Assembly (NCBI RefSeq): GCF_002088945.1
Contig: NZ_NCSU01000006.1
Location: forward strand, 186,001 to 250,000
Reading direction: 5' to 3'
DNA length: 64,000 bases
Source: Henriciella pelagia
Lineage (GTDB): Bacteria > Pseudomonadota > Alphaproteobacteria > Caulobacterales > Hyphomonadaceae
Numbering within the stretch: position 1 is the stretch's first letter; each line of letters starts with the position of its first letter. A program made the translations under genes and the position numbers. A model generated the notes under the pieces. It did not search any database and was not told the origin of the DNA. It saw only the letters and a program-made list of their open reading frames with translations. Below, in pieces: positions 51,721 through 61,909 of the stretch.

Positions 51721-53136
51721 ATGGCAACTGACAGCTCGGTTCCGGACGGCGAGCGCCTGATTGGCTGGAAGCGTATTGCGCGCCATGTCGGCTGCAGCGA
51801 ACGCACCGCCCGGCGCTGGGAGGCCGAGGAAGGCCTGCCGGTTCATCGCCAGATCCATGAGGCGCGCAGCACCGTCTATGCCCTTCCGGCAGAGCTGGAT
51901 GCGTGGATCCGCTCACGCGCGCCGGAGGCTGATCCGGACGCTGAGCGCACCGGGCCAAAGAGAAGCCCTGGACGGATCGCACCGACCGTCTGGCCATGGG
52001 TGGCGGGGGTCGTGATTGTCATCCTCCTGGCGCTTAATATTGGCGGCTATCTCGATCTTCGCCGCGACACAGCCGGCCCTGCCGCGCCCGGAGCCGCGCC
52101 GCTGAGCGACAATGCCAATGCGCTCGACCTCTATGAGCGCGGCCTCGCACTCTGGAAGCAGCGGGGCAAGGACCAGAACAGGCGCGCTGTTCTGCTGCTG
52201 ACACAGGCTGTCGAGCAGGATGAGGATTTCGCCGAAGCCTGGGCCGCTCTCGCTTCGGCCTGGGCCACCTATCCGACCTATGACGAAACGCTCGACCTCG
52301 AAGCCTCGCTCGACAAGGCCCTGTTGGCGGCGGACCGCGCCCTCCGCCTTAACCCGGAACTGGCCGAGCCGCGTACCTTGATGGGGGAGATCGCAGAGCG
52401 CCGGGGTGACTGGCGCCGGGCCCGGCAGATCTACGAAGCTGCAATGCAGGCCGAACCGGACAATCCGACCATCCTGATCTGGGCGGCCGGCCATTTCCGC
52501 GAGGCGGGCTATCTCAGCGAGTCGCTGCGCCTTGCCGAAGCGACGCTGGAGCTTGAGTCGAACTCACCTCCTGCTCTCAACGAAATCGCCATGACCACGA
52601 CCTTTTATGGCGACCGCGAAGAGGGCGTGCGCCAGCTCGATTATCTCTGGCATGAGCTCGGCCTGCACTATCCAAATCTCTGGTTCGCGCGCTGGACAAC
52701 CTTCCTCTGGGAGGAAGATTTCGCGGCGATGCGCGCCTGGCTGGCCGAATGCCCGCTCGGAGAGGGATGTCGCCATTATGTTGAGGCGACCGACGTCTAT
52801 GAAAGTGGCGACCCGGATCGCTATGACGCCTTCAAGACCTATATCGCCGACCAGTATGCAGCCGGCATGCCCGCTTTCCTTGCCTTCATGCTGCTCGTCC
52901 AGGGCGATGCGGACGATACCCTTCTCAGCATTGCAGAGCAGGAAAGCCGGAAAGGGCGGTTCGTGACAGCCGTTGTCATGTATGATCCGCGCCACCGCAG
53001 CGTCCGGTCCGGCCCGCGCTTCACAGAGATCACAAAAGAGCTCGGCCTCTATGAATACTGGATCGACGCCGGCCCCCCCGACTTCTGCGCCGAAGAACCA
53101 GACGCGCATGTGTGTCAGGCGCTGGCCGCGGGGTAG
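51721..53136 (+). CDS. Membrane-anchored helix-turn-helix regulator with TPR-like sensor domain
   Basis: A 471-residue protein. Residues 10-65 are a MerR/excisionase-like HTH (LIGWKRIARHVGCSERTARR, followed by WEAEEGLPVHRQ). One membrane helix lies at about 90-110 (VWPWVAGVVIVILLALNIGG). The periplasmic part (about 125-470) has TPR-type helical repeats (ALDLYERGLALWKQRGKD, LAEPRTLMGEIAERRGDWRR). It is a one-component signal-transducing transcription factor of the CadC/ToxR architecture type. The divergent membrane protein gene is a likely target. Confidence 0.75.
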   Translation: MATDSSVPDGERLIGWKRIARHVGCSERTARRWEAEEGLPVHRQIHEARSTVYALPAELDAWIRSRAPEADPDAERTGPKRSPGRIAPTVWPWVAGVVIVILLALNIGGYLDLRRDTAGPAAPGAAPLSDNANALDLYERGLALWKQRGKDQNRRAVLLLTQAVEQDEDFAEAWAALASAWATYPTYDETLDLEASLDKALLAADRALRLNPELAEPRTLMGEIAERRGDWRRARQIYEAAMQAEPDNPTILIWAAGHFREAGYLSESLRLAEATLELESNSPPALNEIAMTTTFYGDREEGVRQLDYLWHELGLHYPNLWFARWTTFLWEEDFAAMRAWLAECPLGEGCRHYVEATDVYESGDPDRYDAFKTYIADQYAAGMPAFLAFMLLVQGDADDTLLSIAEQESRKGRFVTAVVMYDPRHRSVRSGPRFTEITKELGLYEYWIDAGPPDFCAEEPDAHVCQALAAG

Positions 53137-53139
53137 TGG

Positions 53140-55527
53140 CTAACTCCCCGCCAGCCTGATCCGGCGTCCGGCACTCAGATGCTGCGCTGCCGCGACGATG
53201 GCGTCGCTGTCAATCTGGAAGTGGCGGTGGAGGTCGGGGATGGTGCCGGTCTGGCCGAAATGCTCGACGCCGAGGGGCGCGGTCATGTGGCCGGCGACAG
53301 AGCCGATCCAGGCGAGCGTGGCCGGGTGGCCATCAGTGACGGTGATGAGGGTCGCGTCGCGCGGCACGCCCGCCATCAGACGCTCGATCTGGCTAACGGC
53401 AGTTGTATGGCCGCGCGCGCGGGCGCGGCGGGCGGCCGTCCAGCCTGAATTGAGCCTGTCGGCGGAGGTCACGGCGAGGACGCCAATGTCGCGGCGGTCA
53501 TTTCCAATGCGCCCGGCGGCCTCGATGGCTTCCGGCGCGATGACGCCCTGATAGGCGATCACGACTTCGCAATTCGGCCCCGGCTTGCGCAGCCAGTAGG
53601 CGCCGTCGACGACGCCGCGGCGGAATTCTTCATCATCGCGGTTGCGGGGGCCGAGCTGTTCGATGGGGCGGGTCGAGAGGCGCAGATAGACCGAGCCGCC
53701 GGTCTCGTCGCGCAGCCATGTGCGCTCGTCGGGATCGTTCTCGCCGGAGCGCTGGAGATAGTCGAAGCTCCAGTCCATGATGATTGAAAGTTCGTCGAGG
53801 AAAGCCGGCTCGAAGCTCACAAGACCGTCCTGGCTCATCCCGATCAGCTGCGTCCCAACCGACTGGTGCGCGCCGCCTTCCGGGGCGAGTGTAATGCCGG
53901 ATGGCGTGCCGACAATGATAAACCGAGCATCCTGGTAGCAGGCATAGTTGAGCGCATCGAGACCACGCGCGATGAACGGGTCGTACACAGTGCCGATGGG
54001 CAGCAGCCGTTCGCCAAAGTGCGAATGCGCGAGCCCGGCCTGACCGAGCAGCAGCATGAGGTTCATTTCCGCGATGCCAAGCTCGAAATGCTGGCCTTCT
54101 GGCGAGAATTCCCACTTCTGCGCGGACGGGATCGAGTTCTCTTTGAAGGTGTCGGAGACCTCGCGGCGGGCAAAGAGCGAGCGCCGGTTGACCCAGCCGG
54201 TAAGGTTAGTTGATGAGGTCACATCCGGCGACATGGTCACAATCCGGTCAGCGAGCTCGGACCTGGATTTGGCGAGGCCGTCGAGAATCTTGCCGAAACC
54301 GGCCTGCGTTGCGAGTTCGCGGTCATCCAGCCAGACAGGGCCGGGGCTTTTCACCTCCGGCGCAGTGTAACGGCGCATGCCGTCCTTGAAGAAGGCGGCT
54401 TCATCGAGAAAGGCCTGCAGTGCGTCCGGGTCATCGACCGTTGCGAATTTTTCCCATTCTTCGCCTTCCGGCACGCCCATCTTCTTCTGGAAGTCCGCCA
54501 TCTGCGGATTGTTCATGATGCCACCATGATTGTCCTTGTGGCCGGCGAGCGGCGTGCCCCAGCCCTTGATCGTATAGGCGAGGAAGACGGTCGGCTTGTC
54601 GTCGTCAATGGCATCGAAGGCCTCGGTCAGCGTCGCGAGGCACTGGCCGCCAAGATTGTTCATCAGCGCGTCAAGCTCTTCATCGGAACGCTTGTCGAGC
54701 AGCTTGGTAACGTCGCCCTGGTCGCCAATATCGTCCATCAGGCGTTTGCGCCACGCCTTGCCACCCTGATAGGTGAGGGCGGAATAGTCGGAATTCGGGC
54801 AGGACTGGATCCACGCTTTCAGCGCTTCGCCGCCCGGCTCCCTGAACGCCTCGCGCTGCAGGACGCCGTGGCGCAGCACGACGGTGCGCCAGCCAAACGC
54901 CTTGAAGATCGCATCGATCTTTTCCCAGAGGCCTTCATGCACGACGCCGTCGAGGCTCTGGCGGTTATAATCGATCACCCACCAAGTGTTGCGAAGGTCA
55001 TGTTTCCAGCCTTCCTGAAGGCATTCATAGACATTGCCCTCGTCGAGCTCGGCATCACCGACCAGCGCGACCTGCCGGCCGAGCTTCATGTCTTTCGACC
55101 ATTCCTTCGCGTGGATATAATCCTGCACCAGCGAGTTGAACGCTGTCGCCGCCACGCCGAGGCCGACAGATCCCGTCGAGAAGTCGACATCGTCCACATC
55201 CTTGGTCCGGCTCGGATAGGATTGCGCGCCGCCCCAGCCGCGGAAATTCTCCAGCTTCTCGCGCGTCTGGTTTCCCATCAGGTACTGCATGGCGTGGAAG
55301 ACAGGCGAGGCATGCGGCTTCACGGCGACCCGGTCTTCGGGGCGCAGCGTGTGAAAGTAGAGCGCCGTCATGATCGGCACCATGGAGGCGCAGGAGGCCT
55401 GGTGCCCGCCAACCTTGATCGCACCGTCTTCCTTGGGGCGGATATTGTTGGCGTTGTGGATCGTCCAGGCCGAGAGCCAGAGCAGGCGTTGCTCGATGGT
55501 CTTCAGCGCGTCGAGATTGGCCGTCAT
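53140..55527 (-). CDS. Transketolase / homodimeric 2-oxoacid dehydrogenase E1-like enzyme
   Basis: A 795-residue thiamine-diphosphate enzyme. The N-terminal cofactor domain has the ThDP motif beginning GDAELDEGN and ending DYN, the HHxx-type segment GGHQASCASM and SVGLGVAATAFNSL. A pyrimidine-binding domain and a C-terminal transketolase-type domain follow. It is shorter than AceE (about 890) and longer than TktA (about 660), and belongs to a less studied group often annotated simply as transketolase. The substrate is uncertain. ATG 55527 follows AAAGAG; the upstream extension to 55716 overlaps the next gene and is rejected. Confidence 0.85.
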   Translation of the reverse strand: MTANLDALKTIEQRLLWLSAWTIHNANNIRPKEDGAIKVGGHQASCASMVPIMTALYFHTLRPEDRVAVKPHASPVFHAMQYLMGNQTREKLENFRGWGGAQSYPSRTKDVDDVDFSTGSVGLGVAATAFNSLVQDYIHAKEWSKDMKLGRQVALVGDAELDEGNVYECLQEGWKHDLRNTWWVIDYNRQSLDGVVHEGLWEKIDAIFKAFGWRTVVLRHGVLQREAFREPGGEALKAWIQSCPNSDYSALTYQGGKAWRKRLMDDIGDQGDVTKLLDKRSDEELDALMNNLGGQCLATLTEAFDAIDDDKPTVFLAYTIKGWGTPLAGHKDNHGGIMNNPQMADFQKKMGVPEGEEWEKFATVDDPDALQAFLDEAAFFKDGMRRYTAPEVKSPGPVWLDDRELATQAGFGKILDGLAKSRSELADRIVTMSPDVTSSTNLTGWVNRRSLFARREVSDTFKENSIPSAQKWEFSPEGQHFELGIAEMNLMLLLGQAGLAHSHFGERLLPIGTVYDPFIARGLDALNYACYQDARFIIVGTPSGITLAPEGGAHQSVGTQLIGMSQDGLVSFEPAFLDELSIIMDWSFDYLQRSGENDPDERTWLRDETGGSVYLRLSTRPIEQLGPRNRDDEEFRRGVVDGAYWLRKPGPNCEVVIAYQGVIAPEAIEAAGRIGNDRRDIGVLAVTSADRLNSGWTAARRARARGHTTAVSQIERLMAGVPRDATLITVTDGHPATLAWIGSVAGHMTAPLGVEHFGQTGTIPDLHRHFQIDSDAIVAAAQHLSAGRRIRLAGS

Positions 55528-55595
55528 GAGAAACTCTTTGCGATTGCAACTATCTTGATGCCCTTCTTCGCACGGGGGCAGTCGCCCCGTCCAGA

Positions 55596-56795
55596 TCAGT
55601 CCCGCAATCCAAGCCTGCCGAGCGGCGAACCGAATGCGCCCGTCACCATGCCCGCGAGCAGTTTCGGCGCTGGCGGAATGCGTGACAGCGGCGCAGCAAG
55701 ATAGTCGCGCAGCCACGGCGTGAACCGGCCATCGCCCTGATAGACGGGCGTAAACAGCCAGCTCATCAACTGGTACAGGCCGACATGGGATTGGCGCAAG
55801 GACCGGTACCGCGCCAGGGCAAGGCTGACATCATTGGTCGCGTCCAGTGCGAGGCTGAGCGCATAGGCGTCGAGCAGCGCCATGTTCGCGCCCTGGCCAA
55901 GCTGGGGCGAGGCTGCGTGCCAGGCATCGCCAATATGCACCAGTCTCGGCCCGCTCACCGGATCGCGGTGCGTGCGATGCCTGTATCGGGCGAAGACCAT
56001 CTGGTCATGACTGTTGATCTGATTGAGCAAGGCATCTGTCTGCGGCCAGAGCGCTTTGGCCTCGCTTTTCCAGCTGTCCAGCGACGCGCTGCGCCAAGCG
56101 TCGAACCGGTCAGCGCGGATCGACCAGAAATAGGTGAGGCTTTCGGGTGCGCCGTCACTCGTCTTTCCCGATGCCATCACACCTGCCATCTGCCGCGCGG
56201 CGCGGTAGCGTTGTTCCAGTGCAGCTTTCTCAAATGGGCCATCAGCAGGCCAGGGCAGGGTGGTCCACAGCGCGCCATAGGCCAGTTCGCGTTTCGGCGC
56301 GCGTGTCAGCGGTGAGCGCACGCCGAGCGCATCGATCACCAGGTTGAAGCCATCGACGAATTGGCCCGTCTCGAACCCGGTCTGGCCGGTGTGCCGGTCG
56401 ACTGTCTCGACGCGCCGGGATGTCTGTAGCGACAGGCCCTCCGCCAGCGCTGACTGATAGAGCGTGTCGAACAGCATCTGGCGCTGCACGCCGAGACCGA
56501 AATGACCCGGCCGGAGCGTCTCAAACCGAACATCGAGCACGGTGCGCCGAGACGGCTCCGACCGGCCCCAGAGCCGCTCCAGACGGCTGCCAAGCTGCAA
56601 GACCCGCCCGGACAATCCCATCGCGCCCAGCACCGCAAGCCCTGTCGATTGCAGCATCAGGCCGGATCCGACCGGTCGGGGTTCGTCATACTGATCAAAA
56701 AGCGTCACGCGATGGCCCTGCCGCGACAGCAGGGTGGCCACGGCCAGTCCGCCAATCCCCGCCCCACACACCGCAATATCGAGCTTCCGGTTCAT
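55596..56795 (-). CDS. FAD-dependent monooxygenase/oxidoreductase (UbiH/PHBH type)
   Basis: A 399-residue flavoprotein. The dinucleotide fold is IAVCGAGIGGLAVATLLSRQ, the middle motif VIDALGVRSP corresponds to the DG motif, and the FAD-binding GD motif is HIGDAWHAASPQLGQGANMA. These place it in the group of aromatic hydroxylases and UbiH-like enzymes. The substrate is unknown. The stop lies 68 bases upstream of the transketolase-like gene, so they may be an operon. Confidence 0.88.
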   Translation of the reverse strand: MNRKLDIAVCGAGIGGLAVATLLSRQGHRVTLFDQYDEPRPVGSGLMLQSTGLAVLGAMGLSGRVLQLGSRLERLWGRSEPSRRTVLDVRFETLRPGHFGLGVQRQMLFDTLYQSALAEGLSLQTSRRVETVDRHTGQTGFETGQFVDGFNLVIDALGVRSPLTRAPKRELAYGALWTTLPWPADGPFEKAALEQRYRAARQMAGVMASGKTSDGAPESLTYFWSIRADRFDAWRSASLDSWKSEAKALWPQTDALLNQINSHDQMVFARYRHRTHRDPVSGPRLVHIGDAWHAASPQLGQGANMALLDAYALSLALDATNDVSLALARYRSLRQSHVGLYQLMSWLFTPVYQGDGRFTPWLRDYLAAPLSRIPPAPKLLAGMVTGAFGSPLGRLGLRD

Positions 56796-56981
56796 AGGTG
56801 CAGCTTGTCGTGATTGGGGGGCCGAGTCACTTCAAATACAGGCTCAGCGTTGCTGTCGCCGAAATTTGAAGCAATTGCAGTCACTGGCCAGCAATTTCAC
56901 GCAGAATTGCTTGAGCTGATGTCCGCCTTGTTCTTTAGCAGGAGTGGGTGAACAGACCGGCGGGTGCCGGGGAGGGTATGA

Positions 56982-59627
56982 ATGAAACTGATCGCGAGCC
57001 TAATGGCGGCCCTGAGCTTGTGCGGACTGGCCCATGCCCAGTCCTTCCTGGATATCAATGCCGACCCGGCGATCCCGACGCTGGAGCAGGAGATCGGGCA
57101 CGCGCCGGGCGATGAGATTACGCGTCCCGAAGACGCGATTGCTTACATGGAAGCCCTCGCCGAAGCCGCGCCGGACCGGATGCAGATCACTGAGTATGCC
57201 GAATCCTGGGAAGGTCGCCCACTGATCTACGCTGTCATTTCTTCGCCCGAGAACATGACGCGGCTCGAGCAGACCAAGGCCAATCTCAGCCGTCTAGCCT
57301 CAGGTGCTCAACTCTCCGCTCAGGACCGCGCCGACATTCTGACGAGCACGCCGGCAGTCGTCTGGCTCTCCTATAGCGTCCACGGCAATGAGATTTCCGG
57401 CACCGATGCCGGTCTCGCGCTCGCCTATCACCTGCTCGCTGCCCGCGGCGATGCCATTGTGGACCAGATCCTCCGCGAAACCATCATCATCATTGACCCG
57501 ATGCAGAACCCGGATGGGCGCGCCCGCTTCGTTCATTCGTTTGAAGCGGCGCGCGGCCTCGAATCCTTCGCCGACCGTGCCAGCGCCGAGCATGACGAAC
57601 CCTGGCCCGCCGGCCGCTTCAACCACTACCTGTTTGACATGAACCGCGACTGGTTCGCTCTGACTCAGCCCGAAACGCGCGGCCGTGTCGCCGGCATCCT
57701 TGAATGGAACCCGGTCGTCGTTGTCGACGCCCACGAGATGAGCGGTGACAGCTCCTACTTCTTTGCGCCGGCGGCTGACCCGTTCAATCCGAACATCACC
57801 GATGCGCAGAAGGCGAAGCAGGCCTTGATCGGGCGCAATCATGCCCGCTGGTTCGACCAGCGCGGCTATGACTATTTCACCCGCGAAGTCTACGATGCCT
57901 TCTATCCGGGCTATGGCGACATGTGGCCAACCCTCGGCGGGGCCATCGCGATGACTTATGAGCAGGGTTCGGCGCGCGGACTCAAGTTCGAACGCAGCGA
58001 TGGCAGGGTCCTCACCTACAAGGACGGTGTCGAACACCACTTCATCGCAACGCTTTCGACCGCCGAAGTCGTCGCCAATAATCACGATCTCTTCCTCGGT
58101 GACTTCGCAACCTATCGTCAGCAGGCCATCGCTGACGCACGCGGCGCGAGCGACCGGTATTTCATCTTTGATCTTGCTGACCGGCGCTGGCAGGCCGAGC
58201 AACTCGCCCGCCGCCTTGCCGCTCAGGACATCATCGTTCAGCGCGTCGGGCCCGGTTTCGAAGCGTGCGGCACGCGGTATCCAGACGGGGCTATCGTCGT
58301 TGACCGGGCACAGCCAAGCGGCAAGCGTATTGCTACGCTTCTGCAGAAGGAAACGAACCTGCCGGAAGACTTTGTCGATGAGCAGGAATCGCGCCGGGAT
58401 CGCGGCCTCAATCATGAGCTCTACGATGTGACCGCCTGGTCGCTTCCCCTGATGGATGGTGTCACCAGCCGCACCTGTGCCCGCGCCAATTTGTCAAATG
58501 CCACCCGTATCGCCCCGGATGATGCCATTCGCGCAATCACGGCCTCTACGAGCGCCTATGGCTATGCCATTCCATGGACAGATACGGGGCAGGCGAAACT
58601 TGCTTTTGCGGCGCTGCAGGACGGTGCGTTCGGCCGCGTCACCTCCGAAGCCTTCATTGCTGAAGGGCGGTCATTCCCGCGTGGCACGATCGTCTTCCCG
58701 GCCGCTGCCAATGAGGTGGATCTCGGTGCCCGGCTGAATGCGATCGCGACCGAGATCGGCGCCGAAGTCGTGTCGCTCCGTTCCAGCTGGGTCGAGGACG
58801 GCCCGAATTATGGCAGCGACAAGTTCACGCCAGTTTCCGTCCCGAAGGTCGCAATGGCCTGGGGCGAAGGCACCAGCGCGACAGATGCCGGCGCGGCCCG
58901 CTATGTCATCGAGCGCCAGCTCGGACTGCCCGTGACGCCAATCCGTGTCCGTTCGCTCGCCCGCGCTGATCTTGACCGTTATGACGTCATCATCCTGCCA
59001 TCCACCAGCTACGGCTTCGAGGGACGGCTTGGCGGCGGCGGGACAGCCGCCCTGAAATCCTATGTCCAGCGCGGCGGCGTCCTGGTCGGGTTCGGGTCTG
59101 CCGTGTCTTACCTCGCCGACGAAGATGCCGGCCTCCTTTCGACGCGGCAGGAGCTTGCCTATTCAGATGCTGAAGCCAACGGCAAGGAAGACGAGGAGGG
59201 CCCGGCAAAGGGAACTCTGATTGAGGATGATGAAGCCTATGAAGCCATTGTCGCCCACTCGCACGCTTCGCCTGAAGACGTGCCGGGTGTGCTCGCCAAT
59301 GTCGTTGCAGACACTGATCACTGGCTGTCTTCAGGCTATGATGCGGCTGTCGCCCTCTACACCGGGTCCGGCATCTACCAGCCGCTCAACGCTGCAGACG
59401 GCACCAATGTGTTCCGCTTCGCGGGCGCTGATGACCTCGTTGCCAGCGGTTATCTCTGGGAGGAGAACCGCGCGCAGCTTGCCTACAAGCCCTTTGTGAT
59501 GGTCCAGCCAGAGGGCGCCGGCATGGTGATCGGGTTCACGCAAAGCCCGGTGACGCGCGCCTATCTCAATGGTCTCGACCTCCTGCTCGCCAATGCGATC
59601 CTCTTCGGGCCGAGCCATACGCGGTAG
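56982..59627 (+). CDS. Secreted M14 family zinc carboxypeptidase
   Basis: An 881-residue exported peptidase with a signal peptide (KLIASLMAALSLCGLAHA). The zinc ligands are His134 and Glu137 in SVHGNEISG and a later His in VVDAHEMSG. The catalytic Glu region follows within the first 350 residues. The remaining 500 residues are a large C-terminal extension with a glutamine-amidotransferase-like segment (YDVIILPSTSYGFEGRLGGG), as in other long M14 proteins. It would act in periplasmic peptide scavenging. GGGAGGG precedes the ATG. Confidence 0.88.
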   Translation: MKLIASLMAALSLCGLAHAQSFLDINADPAIPTLEQEIGHAPGDEITRPEDAIAYMEALAEAAPDRMQITEYAESWEGRPLIYAVISSPENMTRLEQTKANLSRLASGAQLSAQDRADILTSTPAVVWLSYSVHGNEISGTDAGLALAYHLLAARGDAIVDQILRETIIIIDPMQNPDGRARFVHSFEAARGLESFADRASAEHDEPWPAGRFNHYLFDMNRDWFALTQPETRGRVAGILEWNPVVVVDAHEMSGDSSYFFAPAADPFNPNITDAQKAKQALIGRNHARWFDQRGYDYFTREVYDAFYPGYGDMWPTLGGAIAMTYEQGSARGLKFERSDGRVLTYKDGVEHHFIATLSTAEVVANNHDLFLGDFATYRQQAIADARGASDRYFIFDLADRRWQAEQLARRLAAQDIIVQRVGPGFEACGTRYPDGAIVVDRAQPSGKRIATLLQKETNLPEDFVDEQESRRDRGLNHELYDVTAWSLPLMDGVTSRTCARANLSNATRIAPDDAIRAITASTSAYGYAIPWTDTGQAKLAFAALQDGAFGRVTSEAFIAEGRSFPRGTIVFPAAANEVDLGARLNAIATEIGAEVVSLRSSWVEDGPNYGSDKFTPVSVPKVAMAWGEGTSATDAGAARYVIERQLGLPVTPIRVRSLARADLDRYDVIILPSTSYGFEGRLGGGGTAALKSYVQRGGVLVGFGSAVSYLADEDAGLLSTRQELAYSDAEANGKEDEEGPAKGTLIEDDEAYEAIVAHSHASPEDVPGVLANVVADTDHWLSSGYDAAVALYTGSGIYQPLNAADGTNVFRFAGADDLVASGYLWEENRAQLAYKPFVMVQPEGAGMVIGFTQSPVTRAYLNGLDLLLANAILFGPSHTR

Positions 59628-59692
59628 TCCGTTCGGAACCTCGCCGCCGTCCTGCCCGTTTCCTTTGTGAAGCAAGTTCCAAGGAGGCCCAG

Positions 59693-60022
59693 ATGGCAGA
59701 ACGCGACATCGAACGAGAAGAAGAAGTCAGCCGTCAGCGCGGCTATGGCGAAGAGTTTCGCAAGGGCAAGGAACTGGAAAACCAGTCCACGTCCACAGCA
59801 GGCTACAAGGACGGCGCACCCGTCGCCGCACAGGCAGGCGCTGATTCGGACCTTGTCACCAACATGCAGGACGAGCGCGTTCCGAATGCCCCCAATGATG
59901 GCACGGACGACGATTCCAGCGCAGAGATCGAAGCCCGCGCCGCGCTGAAGAAAAAGCCCGACGGGCACATTCTTGAGGACGCCTATTCGGTACCGGATCC
60001 TGGCGTCGAACCGAAACAATAG
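59693..60022 (+). CDS. Small hydrophilic, disordered protein
   Basis: A 109-residue, highly charged protein (AERDIEREEEVSRQRGYGEE, NAPNDGTDDDSSAEIEARAA) without hydrophobic core or motif; it is probably intrinsically disordered. A strong AAGGAGG precedes the ATG and a terminator follows, so it looks like a real, well-translated gene. Function unknown. Confidence 0.65.
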   Translation: MAERDIEREEEVSRQRGYGEEFRKGKELENQSTSTAGYKDGAPVAAQAGADSDLVTNMQDERVPNAPNDGTDDDSSAEIEARAALKKKPDGHILEDAYSVPDPGVEPKQ

Positions 60023-60028
60023 ACAGAA

Positions 60029-60055
60029 GGGCCCGGCAAACCGCCGGGCCTTTTC
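60029..60055 (+). terminator. Rho-independent terminator
   Basis: GGCCCGGC and GCCGGGCC form a perfect 8-bp stem with a five-base loop, followed by TTTT, right after the small disordered gene. Confidence 0.85.
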
Positions 60056-60122
60056 ACGTTTGTGCCACACCCCTGATCGTGATCTTGTCACGCCCATCGC
60101 ATCTAGCTGTTGGAGGCAACCC

Positions 60123-61898
60123 ATGAAATTCCCGACCCTGATGGCGGCCGTTTCGGCCGGAACGCTCATGCTTGCAGGCTGCACGACGAGCGAAACAACA
60201 ACCGCGCCAAACACCGCTTCCGTGTCTGCGCCGTCCGCTGAAACCGCAGCCGAGACAGTGAGCTGGGACGCCTTCATGGCGGACTTTCTGGCCGGGTATT
60301 TCGAACTGAACCCGACATTCGCCATCTCGCAAGGCAAGCACGAATTCGACGGGCAGCTACCAGATTTCAGCGAGGCAGGCCTGCAGGCGCAGATCGACTA
60401 TCGCAGGAGCATGATCACCGCCGCCAAGGCCATCGATCCGGCAACGCTCAGCGCTGCCGACGCCTTTGAGCGCCAGTATTTCATCAATACGATGCAGGGT
60501 GAGCTGTTCTGGCTGTCTGATGCTGATGAGCCGTACCTCAATCCGTCCTTCTATCTCGGACCGCTTGGCCCAAGCGTCTATGTCGCGCGGCCTTACGCCG
60601 ATGCCGAGACGCGGATGAAGGCGTTCATCGAATATGCCAGGAACGTCCCGCAAGCGGCAGAACAGGCCAAGGCCAATCTCAGGCTGCCCATGCCCGAAAC
60701 CTACGTGAAGCTCGGCACGGCGGGCTTCAATGGGCTTGCCGATCACTATGAAAATGGCGCGAAGCAGGCCTTTGCTGAAGTCGAAGACGAGGCGCTGCAG
60801 GCCGAATATGATGCGGTGGTCGAGGTGGCGGCAGCCGCGATGCGTTCGGTCGCAGCCTATATCGAGTCACAGCCGGGCACGCCGGATGGTTATGCGCTTG
60901 GCGCCACGAAGTTCGCGGACATGGTCCGCCTCACCGAAGGCGTCGATGTCTCGCTGGAGGAACTGGAAGCCATCGGCCGGGCCGACCTGAAGGCCAATCA
61001 GGGGGCACTCGCCGACGCCTGCACCGATTATGCGCCCGGACAGAGCGTCGCCGACTGCATGAAGAAGATGGCCGCCAACAAGCCGGTCCCCGGCCCGGTC
61101 GAAGCGGCTCGCGCTTCGCTGCCGGCCCTGAAGCAGTTCATCATCGACAAGGACCTCGTTTCCATCCCCGGCACGGAAGAAGCGCTGGTCGAGGAGTCGC
61201 CGCCCTATAACCGGCAGAACTCCGCCTATATCTCCATTCCCGGGCCGTATGAGACCGGCATGCCCTCGGTCTATTACATCTCGCCGCCCGACCCGGAATG
61301 GGATGAGGCGACCCGCGCCGCCTACATTCCAGGCCGCATGGCGCTGCTTGGCACGTCCGTGCACGAAGTCTGGCCCGGACACTTCCTGAACTTCCTGCAC
61401 GCCAACCGGTCCGACTCCGTCTTCGGACAGATGTTCGTCGGCTACGCCTTTGCAGAAGGCTGGGCGCACTATGCCGAGGAAATGATGATTGATGCCGGGC
61501 TCAATGATGGCGACCTCGAAACCAGGGTCGGCCAGCTCTCAAAAGCCCTGCTGCGCAATTGCCGCTACCTTTCAGCGATCGGCCTGCACGCGCAGGGCTG
61601 GAGCGTGGATGACAGCTATGAGCTGTTCCGCAAGGAGTGCTACCAGGATGCGGGCACATCCATGCAGCAGGCCGCGCGCGGCACTTACGACCCGGCCTAT
61701 CTAAACTACACCATGGGCAAGCTGATGATCCGCAAGCTGCGTGATGACTGGGTCGCTGCGAACTATCCGGATGCGACAGGCACCGAAGGCTGGAAGCAAT
61801 TCCACGACGAATTCCTCTCCTATGGCGGCCCGAACATCCCGCAGGTCCGCCAGGCCATGATGGGCGAAGACGAAGCACGAGCCGTGTTTGACGAATAG
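60123..61898 (+). CDS. DUF885 family lipoprotein, putative metallopeptidase
   Basis: A 591-residue lipoprotein with lipobox LAGC (Cys20). DUF885 proteins have an M32/M1-like helical fold; here the putative zinc site is HEVWPGHFLNFLH followed by a downstream Glu in AEGWAHYAEE. Other family blocks are SPPYNRQNSAYISIPGPYE and KLMIRKLRDDW. ATG 60123 follows GGAGG; upstream codons belong to the preceding gene and terminator. It probably acts on peptides in the periplasm together with the M14 enzyme. Confidence 0.85.
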   Translation: MKFPTLMAAVSAGTLMLAGCTTSETTTAPNTASVSAPSAETAAETVSWDAFMADFLAGYFELNPTFAISQGKHEFDGQLPDFSEAGLQAQIDYRRSMITAAKAIDPATLSAADAFERQYFINTMQGELFWLSDADEPYLNPSFYLGPLGPSVYVARPYADAETRMKAFIEYARNVPQAAEQAKANLRLPMPETYVKLGTAGFNGLADHYENGAKQAFAEVEDEALQAEYDAVVEVAAAAMRSVAAYIESQPGTPDGYALGATKFADMVRLTEGVDVSLEELEAIGRADLKANQGALADACTDYAPGQSVADCMKKMAANKPVPGPVEAARASLPALKQFIIDKDLVSIPGTEEALVEESPPYNRQNSAYISIPGPYETGMPSVYYISPPDPEWDEATRAAYIPGRMALLGTSVHEVWPGHFLNFLHANRSDSVFGQMFVGYAFAEGWAHYAEEMMIDAGLNDGDLETRVGQLSKALLRNCRYLSAIGLHAQGWSVDDSYELFRKECYQDAGTSMQQAARGTYDPAYLNYTMGKLMIRKLRDDWVAANYPDATGTEGWKQFHDEFLSYGGPNIPQVRQAMMGEDEARAVFDE

Positions 61899-61909
61899 GC
61901 TATTGGTTG

